Shown piece after piece: positions 23,701-35,610 of a DNA stretch of 64,000 nucleotides. The notes below the pieces were generated by a model that saw only the letters and a list, made by a program, of their open reading frames with translations, did not search any database and was not told where the DNA came from. Each line of letters begins with the position of its first letter. The first letter of the stretch is position 1. The stretch spans positions 35,095,490 through 35,159,489 of the forward strand of contig AP025041.1 of assembly GCA_036186865.1 (NCBI GenBank), in the 5' to 3' direction. The stretch comes from Eustoma russellianum. Lineage: Eukaryota; Streptophyta; Magnoliopsida; Gentianales; Gentianaceae. The position numbers and the translations under genes were made by a program.

Positions 23701-24249
23701 AAATTATCTAAATGGGTGGAAGGGTCATGATTTCATCTTGTTTTAGAATGGACAAAGGTAAGGGAATTTTCGCCATGCATGGGAGATGATTGGGGAATGG
23801 TCTTACATGTTGTAAGAATGGCGATGATGAAAAAAACCAAAGAAAAGATTAAGAAAATAGAAGAAGTCGTAAGTGGGTTGTAAGGCATGCATGGAATATT
23901 ATTGGGTGAATTAAGGTGTGGAGATATTACATTAAAACAATAAAATACAAGACAAGTTTGTCTTGGATGGGTGGGGCGGGTGACAGAGGTAGTGGGTAGA
24001 AACGTACTATTTTAACCTTGCTTTGTGCAATTTTCCTTTTTTCCTTTATGTAAATTTTTGAATAAAATTTGTTCTATGTATTTATATGCTTCCTTAGTTA
24101 TCCTTTGCACTATTTTCCTAATAGCTTTTAAGTTTCATTTAGGTTATCTATACCTATTGCCCTCAGTGCGGTACAATGATCGCACTTAATTCCTATCGAA
24201 ATTTCCTTTGTTTCCTTTATCTCCTAGCCTAAGGGCACGGGCTGTAATA
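20783..24249 (-). repeat. Element C left LTR, second part
   Basis: Continues the LTR interrupted at 9172, and aligns with 26846-28884 and then further. The plus-strand end is GGGCTGTAATA, followed by a PPT. It has tandem hairpin-bearing units at about 20783-21000 and a plus-strand reading frame at 22009-22299 shared with other C/D LTRs. The rest is AT-rich with no supported gene. Confidence 0.8.
22009..22299 (+). other. Antisense reading frame conserved in C/D LTRs (copy 1)
   Basis: A 96-residue frame, antisense to element C. It is rich in Met/Ile at the start, then has HHDDGDDFMAYVRDSW and a NMENGDVN block. The same frame occurs at 27979-28290 (same family), and a diverged one at 57723-57920 minus (element D). 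I do not recognise a protein family. Differences between C and D include many amino-acid changes, so selection on a protein is not demonstrated; it may be a conserved non-coding LTR segment that happens to be open. Confidence 0.3.
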
Positions 24250-24287
24250 GTCATCTCCCCTTATAAAAAGTTTCGTCCTCGAAACTT
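24250..24287 (-). promoter_or_regulatory. Element C polypurine tract and upstream gapped palindrome
   Basis: The minus strand reads AAGGGGAGATGAC just before the 3' LTR (TATTACAGCC). Upstream at 24268-24287 is AAGTTTCG-AGGA-CGAAACTT, identical to Tekay A at the same place. Confidence 0.7.
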
Positions 24288-25627
24288 GATTCTTCAGTCA
24301 TAGTCCACTGTTAATATTAGCGACTGATTCTACTCCTATTTCAGGTTGTAACAATTTCCGATGTTGGGATTCAAACATGTTTTCTTAAAATCATAAATTA
24401 TGGTTTCGATCTGGAATTTTGATTATCCACCATGGGTACCTATATGTGATTGAGACTTTTATAAGATTACCTAGCTTCAGCAGTTTGTCAGGTATAATTC
24501 AACTATTATTAACCAATCGAAGCAATGATTCTGAAACTTCTGGTTGATACTAAATTGCATCCTTATCATACCTTAGGTTGCGCCCAATATCCAAAACTTA
24601 TGGTAGTACGCCTTCTAAATATGCGTGTCCATCCTTAATAATCCTTCCTGCTATTACTCTCTTCTTCCTGACACTCTTCTTCCTCTTGGACATTCTCTTA
24701 TCCGATGACCTATTTCACCGCATCCAAAGAAGGCATCTGTTCCTAAATGGCATTCACCTGTATGTCATTTCCAACATTGTGAGCATATAGGGTTTATTAT
24801 TGTCTGCTGTGAATACGGGCACCATCTTCCAGTTTGATTTCCCTGGTTCCTTTTCTTACGATTTAATGACGTGATAGCTCGTTCTACTCTGTAGCAGTTC
24901 TCTAGAAATCTCTCGAAAGTGTCAGAGTGTGTACCTATCATCCAATCCCGAATCTAAGGGTTGAGACAGCACCTAAACTTGGTTATCTTGATTGCATCGT
25001 CGCTCATAATCTATGGAACGTACCGTCCTAAAGTGAAACACACCGGTAGTATTCGGAGACAGAGACATTGGTTTCCTGTTTCAGGCTGTCAAATTCCTCC
25101 ACTCGCTGCATCACCAATGCTGTGGAGAGATAGAACATACAGAATTCTTCTATAAACACAGTCCATGCCACGGACTGAGTCAAAGACTGAATATATGTTC
25201 TCCACTATTGTCTTACTCTCCCAATCAGGAACGGCTATATAATATGTGCTTTTATTTCATCAGGTGCGTGTATCAGCCTGAAACTATCCTCGACCTTGTC
25301 TAACCATTCCCCGCCTCATCTGGATCAGGCTCTCTGTGAAAATGTGGTATCGGGTCTTCACCAATAGTCCATAGCAATAACCATTGCTTCTCTGTCTACG
25401 ACTGGGATAGAGGAGGGGTAGGTACTGGATTCCAAGCTATTTGTGTGCAATGCTGCGACTACCGGAATCCACAAATAGATAGCGTTCATGACTGTGCGAA
25501 AAGCTTCCTCTACGGAAAGTGTCATAGGTGGTGTGACCGGTGTTAGTGGCGCCCCAATTGGATAAGATACTGTGACCAACCCTGGTGAGGAAGATGGTGG
25601 TGTGTGACTATCCGATCGTGACGTCAT
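24288..25627 (-). pseudogene. gag: Element C gag-like gene, decayed
   Basis: The start is the Met at 25627 (MTSRSDSHTPP, Pro/Ser-rich), open to 25358, then broken. Downstream, fragments match the Gag of element D, including the capsid tail and a CCHC zinc knuckle at 24690-24731. In that knuckle the first Cys has become Phe (FFGCGEIGHRIREC), so metal binding is probably lost. No protease, RT or integrase sequence follows before the PPT. The Gag is distantly like that of Tekay B. It would have formed particles or guided packaging using enzymes from another element. Confidence 0.7.
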
Positions 25628-25849
25628 CCTACAGAAGATGTCACATCATCGTTATTACTTCCAAATGCATATCAAATCTAACTTAGAATTTCTTATGTTA
25701 TACTTCATATTATACCCTACTGAACCTCCCTAATTAACTCATATTAAGGCTGGATCACTTATCTAAGATTAATCTTAAGTTCTAAAATCATCGCCTATGT
25801 ACTTGTTGTTGATTTGCTTATGTTGTCCACTGTGGATCTAGAGCCTTGC

Positions 25850-25861
25850 ACTCTGATACCA
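25850..25861 (-). promoter_or_regulatory. Element C primer-binding site
   Basis: The minus strand reads TGGTATCAGAGT, initiator-Met type, two bases from the LTR start at 25864. Confidence 0.88.
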
Positions 25862-25863
25862 CT

Positions 25864-28800
25864 TGTAGTGCCCCCCCTCCAAAACTAGGGTCTCGGCACG
25901 GTGCATTCGCCGTACTCTACAACGAGAAATACAAGGTGTCGATAAATTACATGTACAAATCATAGTAACATGCAATCATGAGCAGAAGCAAAATAACATA
26001 TGCAGAATTATACATCAACATAAGTACATCCTAATACATCCGCATGAGTATCATAAGTACATCAGAGTACAAAAAATCAAAATACAGAGCTGAATTTCCA
26101 AAATACAAAAGAGGTCGTAGCCAGCTACTAATTACCTCCATACTCCTAGTCACGAGGATCGTCCTCGATAAACTCTGGCTCAGAGTCCTGTGGATCTGCA
26201 TGGTGAAATAAAGGGGTGAGCGATAACAAATCGCGCCAGCAAGTATTTCCCCTAGGTTCGTCAAGTGGATCATACATGGGGACTAGGGTAGTGGGTGGTA
26301 GAGTATGATGTAACATAGATATCAGAATACTCAATGTAAATAGGAATAATGAAGCATAGAGTAAGTGCTGAAATCATAAAGCATAGAGTAAGTGCTGAAC
26401 TAATAAAGCAGTTATCATATCATGCATAGCTATTACAAATAGAAAGCATCGTAAATTAAACAGACTTTCCTGTTAAACATTTGTGTCTTAACTCGTAGTT
26501 GTTTTATTCTTGGGTACAATCTTCTTTGGTTTGTTCTCGTCATTCTTTAATCATACTTTGTCTCAACTTATCCATATTCATGACTTAGAGTTATTACAAG
26601 GTGCATGAGACATGATCGTGACATATGCATTGTAAAACTTTTTTTGAAAAACGTTTCATTTCATACATAAATAATCCTGACATGACATGAGTGGCTATAG
26701 CACTTTGCATAACATAAGAATGGTACCCACGACATATCGAATTCCCCGAGTGGCCATGAGTACCATCTATGAATCTCGATGGTCTAACCACGGTGTTACA
26801 TAGGACTAACGTTGACGCGTTATAGCAGAGAACTTGAGTCCCAGACATACAGAAAGGCAGAGAACTCTTACCCCGGGTAAGGTGTTACACTCAGCCTGCA
26901 TATCATGCGTATTTAGATACGTAGAGAGCCCTTGTCCCAGGCAAGTTGTTTCACTCATCTACGGATACATGCATAAGTCGTGTGGAATCATTCGTCCCAC
27001 GGTACAAATTCCTTAAATCATGTAAACTTTAATACATTTCATGCAGAACTCATTTTATAAACATGTTCGTAACCACACTCATTGGGATGAAAAACATTAG
27101 GACAACATGCATGAAGGAATACTTGACGTAGGTCTCTTTTCTGTAAATAGCTTCATGGTTGTTCTTGATTGAAATTAGTACTTATTTGTGCACAAGTGTA
27201 TTTACTTAATATTTATTCAATTAGATTGTATTACTTGACCAATTTGTCTTCTTTTGGACTGTGTGATACCATACTTGCATAATTTAGTTCCCTTGATATG
27301 AGGTGTTAAGCATTTATGCTATTTGCTTTCTTATATTATGCACGTAATACTTATATTTAATCAAGTAATTAATATCATGTTGGATTGAGCCATACTCCTT
27401 GGGCCGAAAGTTGGTGTATTCTTTTCTTTATTTTTTATTTCTCCCTATTGAAACATTTGTGCTTGTCTTTTAATAATAATATTATTCCAACACATATTTT
27501 ACAAGAATTTATATGACTATTCTAGGAAAAGATTAATGCATGACATGGCACTCAGTTTGGGCCTAGGGCCGAAATTATGCCCATTTGTCTAGATTAAAGT
27601 CCCCAATTTCATGCAGTGTTTTATTTTGTCCATTTTTCATAAATATGGCATATAATAAATATCTAGTCTCATAGAATTTGTTACATGGCTGTAATTCATC
27701 ATTTTAGGTGCCAAAATGGCCATTGGGTCAAAAACTAGTCAAGTCCAATTCTTGGAATTTCAATATTATGTAATTGTTACGCTTATGGATTTTTCCTTTT
27801 ATTTACATATCATAAACATGAAATATACTCCAATGGAAATTTGTGCATCAGTGTGACATATTTTATGCCCTTTAGCCGAAAGTAGGAGGTATTTTAATAA
27901 ATTATTCGACATATAACATTCAATGTTGAGGCTAATGATGATAAAATCTGTCTTCATAGTTTAACTACTATAGATATTGTGATGATGATCATAATGTACA
28001 TCAACATACTAAAGTTTAACATGCTCAACTCACATCATACAAATATAATCTTGACCACAAAGATAATGTTTATGATGATGATCATGCTAAAAATGAACAT
28101 GCAAGCATATAAAACACAACATCCATGGAATCAAACTTTTTTAGACCATGATGATCAAGTTACACATCATGATGATGGTGATGATTTCATGGCCTATGTG
28201 AGAGACTCATGGATTGTCCCCTATAACATGGAAAATGGTGATGTTAACAATGATGATGTTCAAAGATGCCATCTTTGTATACATGCATAAAGAAATGAAT
28301 AATTTTGTATCATTATGAGACTACAAAACTTCTATTTCCATGGAAATCTCTTCTACTACATATGAACATGAAGAAAATGGCATGCATGAATCCAAATGAC
28401 AATGGAGAGAGTTCTTAGTATACTTTTTATCAGAGTACACTCATGTGTCGACCATTTAGCATCAAAGTTTAGAAAGTTTGGTGAATATCTCTCCTTCTTG
28501 ACATGCACAGCCTAAATGGCCTATGGATGATTCAATTTCATCTTGCATGCTATATCACAGTATTACTCTAAGTATGTTTGATGATTTCATTCAAGAAAAG
28601 TACACATGCATCATCGATTTCAATATGCAAACATTCTTTTCTTCAACAAAGCTTAGACGTTTCCATTTTAGTTGCACGCATGATACAATCATTAATTGTG
28701 AGCATAATAAACTTCATTCTCATTTTCCTTGAAGAAACTAGGAACAATACTTGCCTCGGAGTACTTGAATCTTACACAAAATGGTGAAAAATTTCTTCTT

Positions 28801-28884
28801 TGGTCCTTAGCTTGGGGTACACGGCTAGATGGCCAAGTGAGGCATGGTTAGTTGTGTTGAAAGAAGAAAAACTATTGAATGCTC
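25864..28884 (-). repeat. Element C right (5') LTR, truncated
   Basis: Starts TGTAGTGCCCC and aligns with 8197-9172 plus 20783 to about 22912, but lacks about 90 bp near 26848. It stops in a GCTCTAAAA context and continues as interior sequence, so about 1.4 kb of its U3 end is gone. It contains perfect small hairpins at 26867-26881 and 26931-26945, and the antisense frame at 27979-28290. Confidence 0.8.
27979..28290 (+). other. Antisense reading frame conserved in C/D LTRs (copy 2)
   Basis: 103 residues, nearly identical to 22009-22299, as expected for paired LTRs. It shares HHDDGDDFMAYVRDSW and NMENGDVN. Unknown function. Confidence 0.3.
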
Positions 28885-29040
28885 TAAAATCATAACTTAT
28901 GGTTTCGATATGGAATTTTGATTATCCACCATGGGTACCTATATGTGATTGAGACTTTTATAAGATTCCCTAGCTTCAGCAGTTTGTCAGGCATAATTTA
29001 ACTAATATTAACCATTTGAGGCAATGATTCTGAAACTCCT
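28885..29040 (-). mobile_element. Second fragment of element C interior
   Basis: Aligns with about 24385-24545, the non-coding 3' part of the C interior. Finding it outside the 5' LTR implies a tandem C arrangement (interior-LTR-interior) later shortened by deletion, or fusion with another C copy. Confidence 0.7.
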
Positions 29041-30717
29041 AGACATGCCTTACACATCCAATACATATCTTTTAGTATTCTAGAAAACAAACTTAAATGA
29101 TGATTGAAATATACCATGTATATGAAGATACTACGTTATTCTCTTTCAAAATTCAAAAAAGGTTTTTAGCACATGCATGCTCAGTTGGGCGGCTGTTTTG
29201 AGCTGAGTTGGAGCCTAGCTGGAGGTTATTCTGTACTATAATTGGTGGAGAATGATTCACAAATGAATGCTAGTATTGATGGAGACCAACACAAACAAGG
29301 TAAGCTTTCAAAATTCAAAAAGGTGATGAAGATTTCAACACGTGTGTGTGGCCGATTTTGGCAAGGCTTTAAGGTGAAATTCATTCCAAAATTTAAGGAG
29401 CTACCACACTTCTGATTGATTGGAAATAAAGACATTTGATGGTAATTTGCATGTAACATATTATGTGCCAAGATGGATAAATGAAGACCCTATCATAGAG
29501 CGACAACAAGGCAAAGACACATCATTTTTCCAATAACATTTTGCCAAGTAAGCAAAGGTATGTCACAAGGCTATACAATGTATCTTCCAAGGGCATTCAA
29601 TACATTCTTCAAGAGAGTTCTCATCCATATGGGGCGTTCCATACCTTACAAAAGCAAGCAACAAGATCAAACACAAGACAAGACTTATTTTCATATTCTA
29701 TCAAGTGCAAAACAAGACTTCTCTTTATCTCATATCTTCTTCTCTTGCACATAGCCTTAAGCCTATCAAATATACATTTCATAATCTGTATAGGCTTCCT
29801 ACATACCACCCATACATGTTCCGTTCTTTTACAAGGTTGATCAAGGTGTGATCAAACATTCATTAGTGAGGTGATGGTGCTTTTCTTGATTGTTATTGTT
29901 GTTCCTAGTAAAAGGGGTGGACATTAAAGAGTTGGTATATAACTCCAGCCACCCTTGGTCTAAGGTTTTTTTGGTGATTAGTGAATACCTAGGAAGGTGT
30001 CCTTGAAGACTGGAGTACGCCACGTTTACCGAACCCGTATAAAAATCTTGGTGTTCTTACTTTCAGCACTTTTACTTTAACTTTTTGTTTTAGCAACGTT
30101 TTCAACACCACTGAAAAATAAGAAGTGACTTTTAAAAATCATCAAATTTTGCATAGACATATTTAAATGTCTTAGGTTTCATTTAAGAAAAGTTTCATCT
30201 AATTTGGAAAAGTATAAGTCATCCAAACGTTCAAAGTTCTGAGACTAGTGCAATCTGATTTCAGATTAGTAAAGGTTAAGAACATCAACATGGTTGATAT
30301 ATTTTCCAAAGGAATTTTAAAAAAACTGTCTCAACCCATTAAAGTACATCCTAAGGAACATTTCATAAAATTTTCAGATTATATGGAGTTGTCATTAAAT
30401 AGGAATTAATTTTTCATTCTAAAGAAAAAGTTTTCACATACTAAAAGATTCCAATTAAAAAGTTCGTTTAGGGCTTTACACTTTGAGTTTTAATCTGAAA
30501 TTCGTATGACATATAGATGACATCTGAGAGTACATAGTAGAAAAATTTTATGAATTTTGGAGGTCCAGAACATGGTCATTTAGTTAATCAAAAATGGGAT
30601 CTGAAAACTGAATTTGTTTTCAAAAGTGATTAATTGGTCATTAAAAGTTTTTAAAAACAAATTTTTCTGCGCTCACTATTCAACCCTCCATTCTATTGGT
30701 GCTATACAGGTCCGACA
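29041..30717 (+). repeat. SV2 5' LTR, 5'-truncated
   Basis: Homologous in inverse orientation to about 4469-6500 of the SV1 LTR; for example, the block near 29155-29220 matches 6310-6390. The outer kilobase present in SV1 is absent, so the left end was probably lost in the deletion that joined it to element C. It ends TCCGACA before the PBS. No gene. Confidence 0.75.
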
Positions 30718-30719
30718 AG

Positions 30720-30731
30720 TTATATCAGAGA
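30720..30731 (+). promoter_or_regulatory. SV2 primer-binding site, mutated
   Basis: TTATATCAGAGA, a decayed version of TGGTATCAGAGC at the expected place, two bases after the LTR. Confidence 0.75.
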
Positions 30732-30772
30732 AAGGTTTACTCACTACAAGAAGATCTAACAATCTTTGTGGG

Positions 30773-31532
30773 ATGACATCCACTAGACACATAACCAAAC
30801 AAGAAGGTATGTCAAGCCAAATACCTCCCTTTTTTAATGGTGAGTCATTTATTCAATGGAAACTTTGCATGAAACTTTTTCTTATGGCTATTGATATTTG
30901 TCGATGATCTATAATAGAAAATGGTCTGTTTGTTCCATGTAAAATATCCACAGTTGATGGTGTTACTTTAGAAGTCGTTAAACTTTAGCAAGAATATACT
31001 ATTGATGATAAAAAGAAGTTGAGTATGAATGCTAAAGCTATGCAACTTCTCTTAAATGGGTTGAGTAAAAGTGATCTAGTTGCGTATCTAACTGTTCTAG
31101 AGCTCAAGAGATGTGGAGGTGTTTAGAAATGAAGCATGAAGGAACTAGCCAAGTTAAAGAGTCCAAGATCAATATTTTTATGTCTACTATTGAATCCTTT
31201 AAATTATTGCTGAATGAATCTATTGTTGATATGGATTTGAGATTTACTAAGATCTACAATTCTCTTGAGTCTGTTGGCAAGGTTTTCTCTTCATGGGAAA
31301 AAAGTACAAAAGGTATCGAGGAGCCTTCCATCCGAATGGGATCCGAAAGTGACCGCAATTGAAGAAAGCAAAGAAACAAAGTCAACAAAAATAGAAGAAT
31401 TGATCGGATCTCTAAAGGTATATGAAAAAACTCACTCTAAGGAAATCAGAATCAACTTCTAAACAAGGTAAGGCTATAGCATTTAAATCAAATGAATAAG
31501 TCTCTACTTCTTCTGATCACGTAGATGATACT
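30773..31532 (+). pseudogene. gag: SV2 gag, 5' segment
   Basis: Begins with MTSTRHITKQEGMSS, matching the SV1 Gag start. The GESFIQWKLCMKLFLMAID block is followed by a stop near 30905. Later frames carry MWRCLEMKHEGTSQVKESKI and SLPSEWDPKVTAIEESKE, where SV2 keeps the reading that SV1 lost. It stops at 31532 because Tekay B is inserted; the Gag sequence resumes at 44327 with SDTDSDNEDLILLAKGL. Confidence 0.88.
31528..31532. repeat. Target-site duplication of Tekay B (left copy)
   Basis: ATACT here and ATAGT at 44327-44331; one mismatch. Comparison with SV1 gag (GATAGTGA) shows the right copy keeps the original base. Confidence 0.7.
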
Positions 31533-34500
31533 TGTAGCGCCCCGCACCCGGACCTTGTCCGAATACGATGCACCCGTCGTACTTCACTAAGGAGAGTACA
31601 AAGCGTCATGCATAACATGCAAAAACCCATAACTTAAGTCATGGACTCCCATGCTAACATTTAACATGGTAGTAAAATTTATGCAGAATTAAAACTTTAA
31701 AATAAACATGCATTACGAAATATTAAGTCCCCAAAAGTAGTAATCCATAAAACATCATAACCGAAATTCCAAAGAGTTATCTCAAAAAAAAATTCCAAAG
31801 AATTCAACATAGTTCATAGTACATCATCATATCAGCCCAAAAGTCCTGAAGCATGATCTTCTCTTGACACCTCGACTACGGGTACGACACTTTCGGTTCA
31901 TCCCCGATCCATTAAGTTTTAGCATTCACTGGCTCTGGGGGAAAAATAAAGGTATGAGTGACAAAATCACCCAGTAAGCATACAATAAACTACCATAAAA
32001 TAAATAAAGAAGCATAACATGAATGTAAAACCCCAAGAACCTCAATGTTAGTCCATACTTGTTCTTTAATCCTGGATCGGCTTGAGGATATAGCCTAAGC
32101 ATAAATTTTTAAGTAATACTAGACCAACAATATCATATTACCAGCCAACCGAAACATACATCACGCCATAATGCCCATGAGTTATGCAAGATGCAATGCA
32201 TGATATCATGTCATGTTAAAAACATTATTTTGGTCCCTTAAAATAACGTGTCAGAAAAACAGAGTATCAGATCAATTAACCCCGGATCTGAACGGGTCCA
32301 GAACATGTCATCAGAACAATTAACCCTGGGTCTGGGACGGGTCCAGAGCATAATATCAGGCCAATTAACCCCGGGCCTGGATCGGATCCAGAACATATCA
32401 TCGGACCAATTAACCTCGGGTCCGGAACGGGTCCAGAACTTGAACTTATCATGTCATCAGACCTATTAACCCCAGGTCTGCAGTTGGGTTATTCGCATGC
32501 TTAGCTGGCAAGGGAATCATGAATCTTTCTTTAAAACATGAGACCGTAAAATAACTTATATGCATAACGAAAAACTTGCTTTGCTTGAAAAGACTTGTTT
32601 GCATACGGAAAATTTATAAAAATCAAATTCATGGTGCATGTGATCATGCATGATACATGAAATGTTATGCAATGCAAGTCATGGCATGGATTATCGTAAA
32701 TATTCCTTAAGACATGACAACAAGCATGGTTTCATAAAATTTCCAGATTTTTACTTCATATACTTGGGGCGGCTATATTAACCAAATAGGCTCATTTTCA
32801 TAATCTTTTGTCCTACACATGTTTAGTGGGGTCTCATTTACATGTCATAAAATTTTCTTATCGTTCTAAGACAAATAAGTCCCTTAAATCCCTAAGTTGT
32901 TAAAAAACGTACGGCTGGATTCAGCATTATATAGCCATCTTTACTTTAATTTTCTTGACCTTAAAACCTTAATCATTTTGAGCCACAGCCTGGAAAACAA
33001 AGTAAAATCCCTAAGGAATGACATTCATGGGCCCAAACCGTCTATATAGATCAAAATCCACAATATTGAGGCCTCTTAACTTATTCCTCTGTTCTGCCCA
33101 ATTTTCCAGTTTTAGTGAGTTAACTTCAAATCCATAGTTACCCATCAAAACGATGATACAAAGCTGATTAATTTACATGGATATGTTCCACTATGTCTTG
33201 GGTGATTAACACAAAATTTTCAGAACAGTCCAATAACTTTAAAGGGTCCATTTAATTATTTTTCCGAAATTGGTCACATGCTGATGTTGGACTGACCAAT
33301 TTTACTAAAAATTCTATTTTGGCAAAAGCATAACTCCTTTTTCCAACATTCAAACTCACATACATCATAAACATGCGGAACTAGCTTCCTACCGAAATTT
33401 AGCCCATTTTCATGTTTCTAAGGTCCATTTTTGGGTCAAGAAACAGGTTACTTAATTATGTCCAGATCCAGTAGTTTCAGCTTGGCTAGTTTTACCAAAC
33501 ATTTTATTAAGGATGATCCACACCTTCTTTTTCCAAAATTCCAACGCCCATATTTACCAATCACATAAGGCTAAAATCATGCCAAAAATCAGCTTATTTG
33601 AACACCTCTAAGACTTGTTTTTAGGCCATACAAAACATTACATATTTCTGCCCTGTTCCAGTAATTTCAGCTTGAGCAGTTTCACCAAATATTTTATTAA
33701 AAATAAACCACAACTTCTTTTACCAAGATTCCAACTCTCATATTTGCCACACACACAGAGATAATGCCATGCCAAACATCAGCTGGTTTGTACGTTGGTA
33801 AGGTCCATTTTGAGGTCGCATAATATACAACATAGTTCTGGCCAGCTATAGTGGTTTTGTGTTTTAACTTCTTTTCATGTCAAGTGTCCACTGATTATCT
33901 TTATTCCTAGGAAATAACTTATTAGTCACCACATAAACCGTTTTTAACATGAATATCCAGCTTTCATTCTTTTTATTGAGTCACATTTGCATCATTCAAA
34001 ACAGTTTGTAACTTGTACAAAACACTCATCATATTTGCTCACAAAAGGTGTTCTTTCATGGATTCAAAACTCACCATCACTTTCATCCTCTTGGCCGAAA
34101 GATATGTGGTGCCATCAACATATTTTACAACATTTATTCAAACAACCCTATAAACTTACAACTAGCACATGCATGCCATCTTAGTGCTTCACAAGTTTTA
34201 TCCAAGAGCTATTCTTGCCTAGAATCACTTGGTTGAACCTTATTTCATCCTAAAATAGCCTCATATCATATTGCATGTAAGAAAAGATATCATCTTTGGA
34301 GGAATTAGTCACATGCAAGGCATTTTTCTTAGGAATCACTAAGGTGTCATGCTTAATACTTAATATATTCAACTAAAGTTGGTATCCTAGAAACAACTAG
34401 CTATTCAAATCACAAGTTCTTCAAATAAATCATGAGAGTCTCATGTATACTTGCCTCTTCAAGCTAGAGCCTTTTTCTTAGCTTGGATATTGAATGAGAT

Positions 34501-35567
34501 GAGTTGAAATTTTCCTCCTCCTTCACTCATGAAGCATACGGTTTTAGAAGGAAAGGAGAGAAGAATGTTAGTTATCATTCTTAAGTGAAAATAGAACTAT
34601 TTTGAGGTTAGACCTACTTACCAAAATGAGACTTTGAATGGAGCTTCAACTAGCAAGAGCATGCACCTACCAAAAAGGTTGAAAAGTTTGCACCTAATGA
34701 CCATGAAGGCCACGGGTTTGAGGTAGGAGGGAACCAAATGAGCTTCCTTCTTTGAAGATAAGGAATTCACTTAAGAATCTTGGAGTAAAACTTACCTAGA
34801 TGTCTCCTTGAGCTTGAAGATGGAAGGAGTGTTGAGTTGAATTCTCTAGCTTCAAGATGAAGGGGCCGTATGGTGTGATTGGAGGGAAATGGAGAATAGT
34901 TTGAGTGTTGTCTTTCTTCCTTGAAAGAGAGTTCACAATGGAGTGAAATGAAGCTTCTAGGTTGGTTTAAAATAAAGCATGATGGGGGATGGGAGAGGGG
35001 TAGCCGGCACATGGGGGAGGGAAAAAGCAAGCCTTAGGCTGGTAGCTTGGAGCTTTTGTCTCCCATGCACCCTCCTTTTTATTATTTTATCATTTCTTTC
35101 CTTTCATGCTTCCTTTATTTCTTTATTATATAATTATATTTTAGTTAGATATTTCAAATAGTAGAATAATGGAGAGCATTCTAGATCCCTCCATTGTCGT
35201 GGCCGAAAGTTAAGGGGGTTTTAGGGGTATTTTGGTCTTTTCATATTTATCCCATCTCATACTTATATAATGTATGCTATTATTTATTTTATCTAATATG
35301 ATTTTAAATTTATTTTGTGAGGACCATTTAGGTTTGCATTCTTATAAAAAGAAATTAATCCAAGGTTGATCAAGGCCTCTTTGCCAAAATTTATAAGGTA
35401 TTTCAATACCTTGTGACATCCCCTGATATATTTATTTGGTATCCATCTTAAAAGATTTTAAGTAAAGAAGCGCTAATTTGACTTAAGTAAAATGCACTTG
35501 GAGAAATCGATATTTGCATTACGTCACTTTGTCATGGTCTCAAGTACATTGTAGTTGGAGTACAACA
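31533..35567 (-). repeat. Tekay B left (3') LTR
   Basis: From TGTAGCGCC to GTACAACA, aligned along its length with 40324-44326. It contains the five-unit gapped-palindrome array at 32268-32480. The remaining 3 kb is AT-rich with no supported gene; short ORFs recur in the partner LTR only because of the repeat. Confidence 0.92.
32268..32480. repeat. Five-unit tandem array of gapped palindromes in Tekay B LTR
   Basis: Units of about 45 bp share a core ATTAACC and a tail GGGTCCAGAAC. Each core is flanked by inverted 6-mers: CAGATC/GATCTG, CAGAAC/GGTCTG (one mismatch), CAGGCC/GGCCTG, CGGACC/GGTCCG and CAGACC/GGTCTG. Stem bases change in pairs between units. The same array recurs at 41033-41239. 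Confidence 0.85.
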
Positions 35568-35604
35568 TCCTCCCCCTTTATCATAAGTTTCGTCCTCAAA
35601 ACTT
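35568..35604 (-). promoter_or_regulatory. Tekay B polypurine tract and upstream gapped palindrome
   Basis: The minus strand has TAAAGGGGGAGGATG next to the LTR, and AAGTTTTG-AGGA-CGAAACTT (one arm mismatch) at 35585-35604. Confidence 0.75.
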
Positions 35605-35610
35605 TAGAGA

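Larger units (their letters stand above)
8197..29040 (-). mobile_element. Element C: gag-only (TR-GAG-like) LTR retrotransposon, interrupted and rearranged
   Basis: A minus-strand LTR element. The left (3') LTR is 8197-9172 plus 20783-24249, split by Tekay A. The interior is 24250-25863 and holds only a gag-like frame. The right (5') LTR begins at 25864 but is cut at about 28884, where it joins a second copy of interior sequence (28885-29040) and then the SV2 LTR. LTRs of about 4.4 kb around a 1.6-kb interior, a Met PBS and a PPT make it a complete but pol-less design. Element D has the same plan and interior length, so the lack of pol is a family trait and not a chance deletion. Confidence 0.75.

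Noticed and set aside
33987..34236. Plus ORFs repeated at 42708-42996
   Set aside because: Same explanation: LTR duplication, not conserved genes.
34767..35030. 87-codon minus ORF repeated at 43527-43790
   Set aside because: It is present twice only because both lie in the paired Tekay B LTRs; low complexity and no domain.
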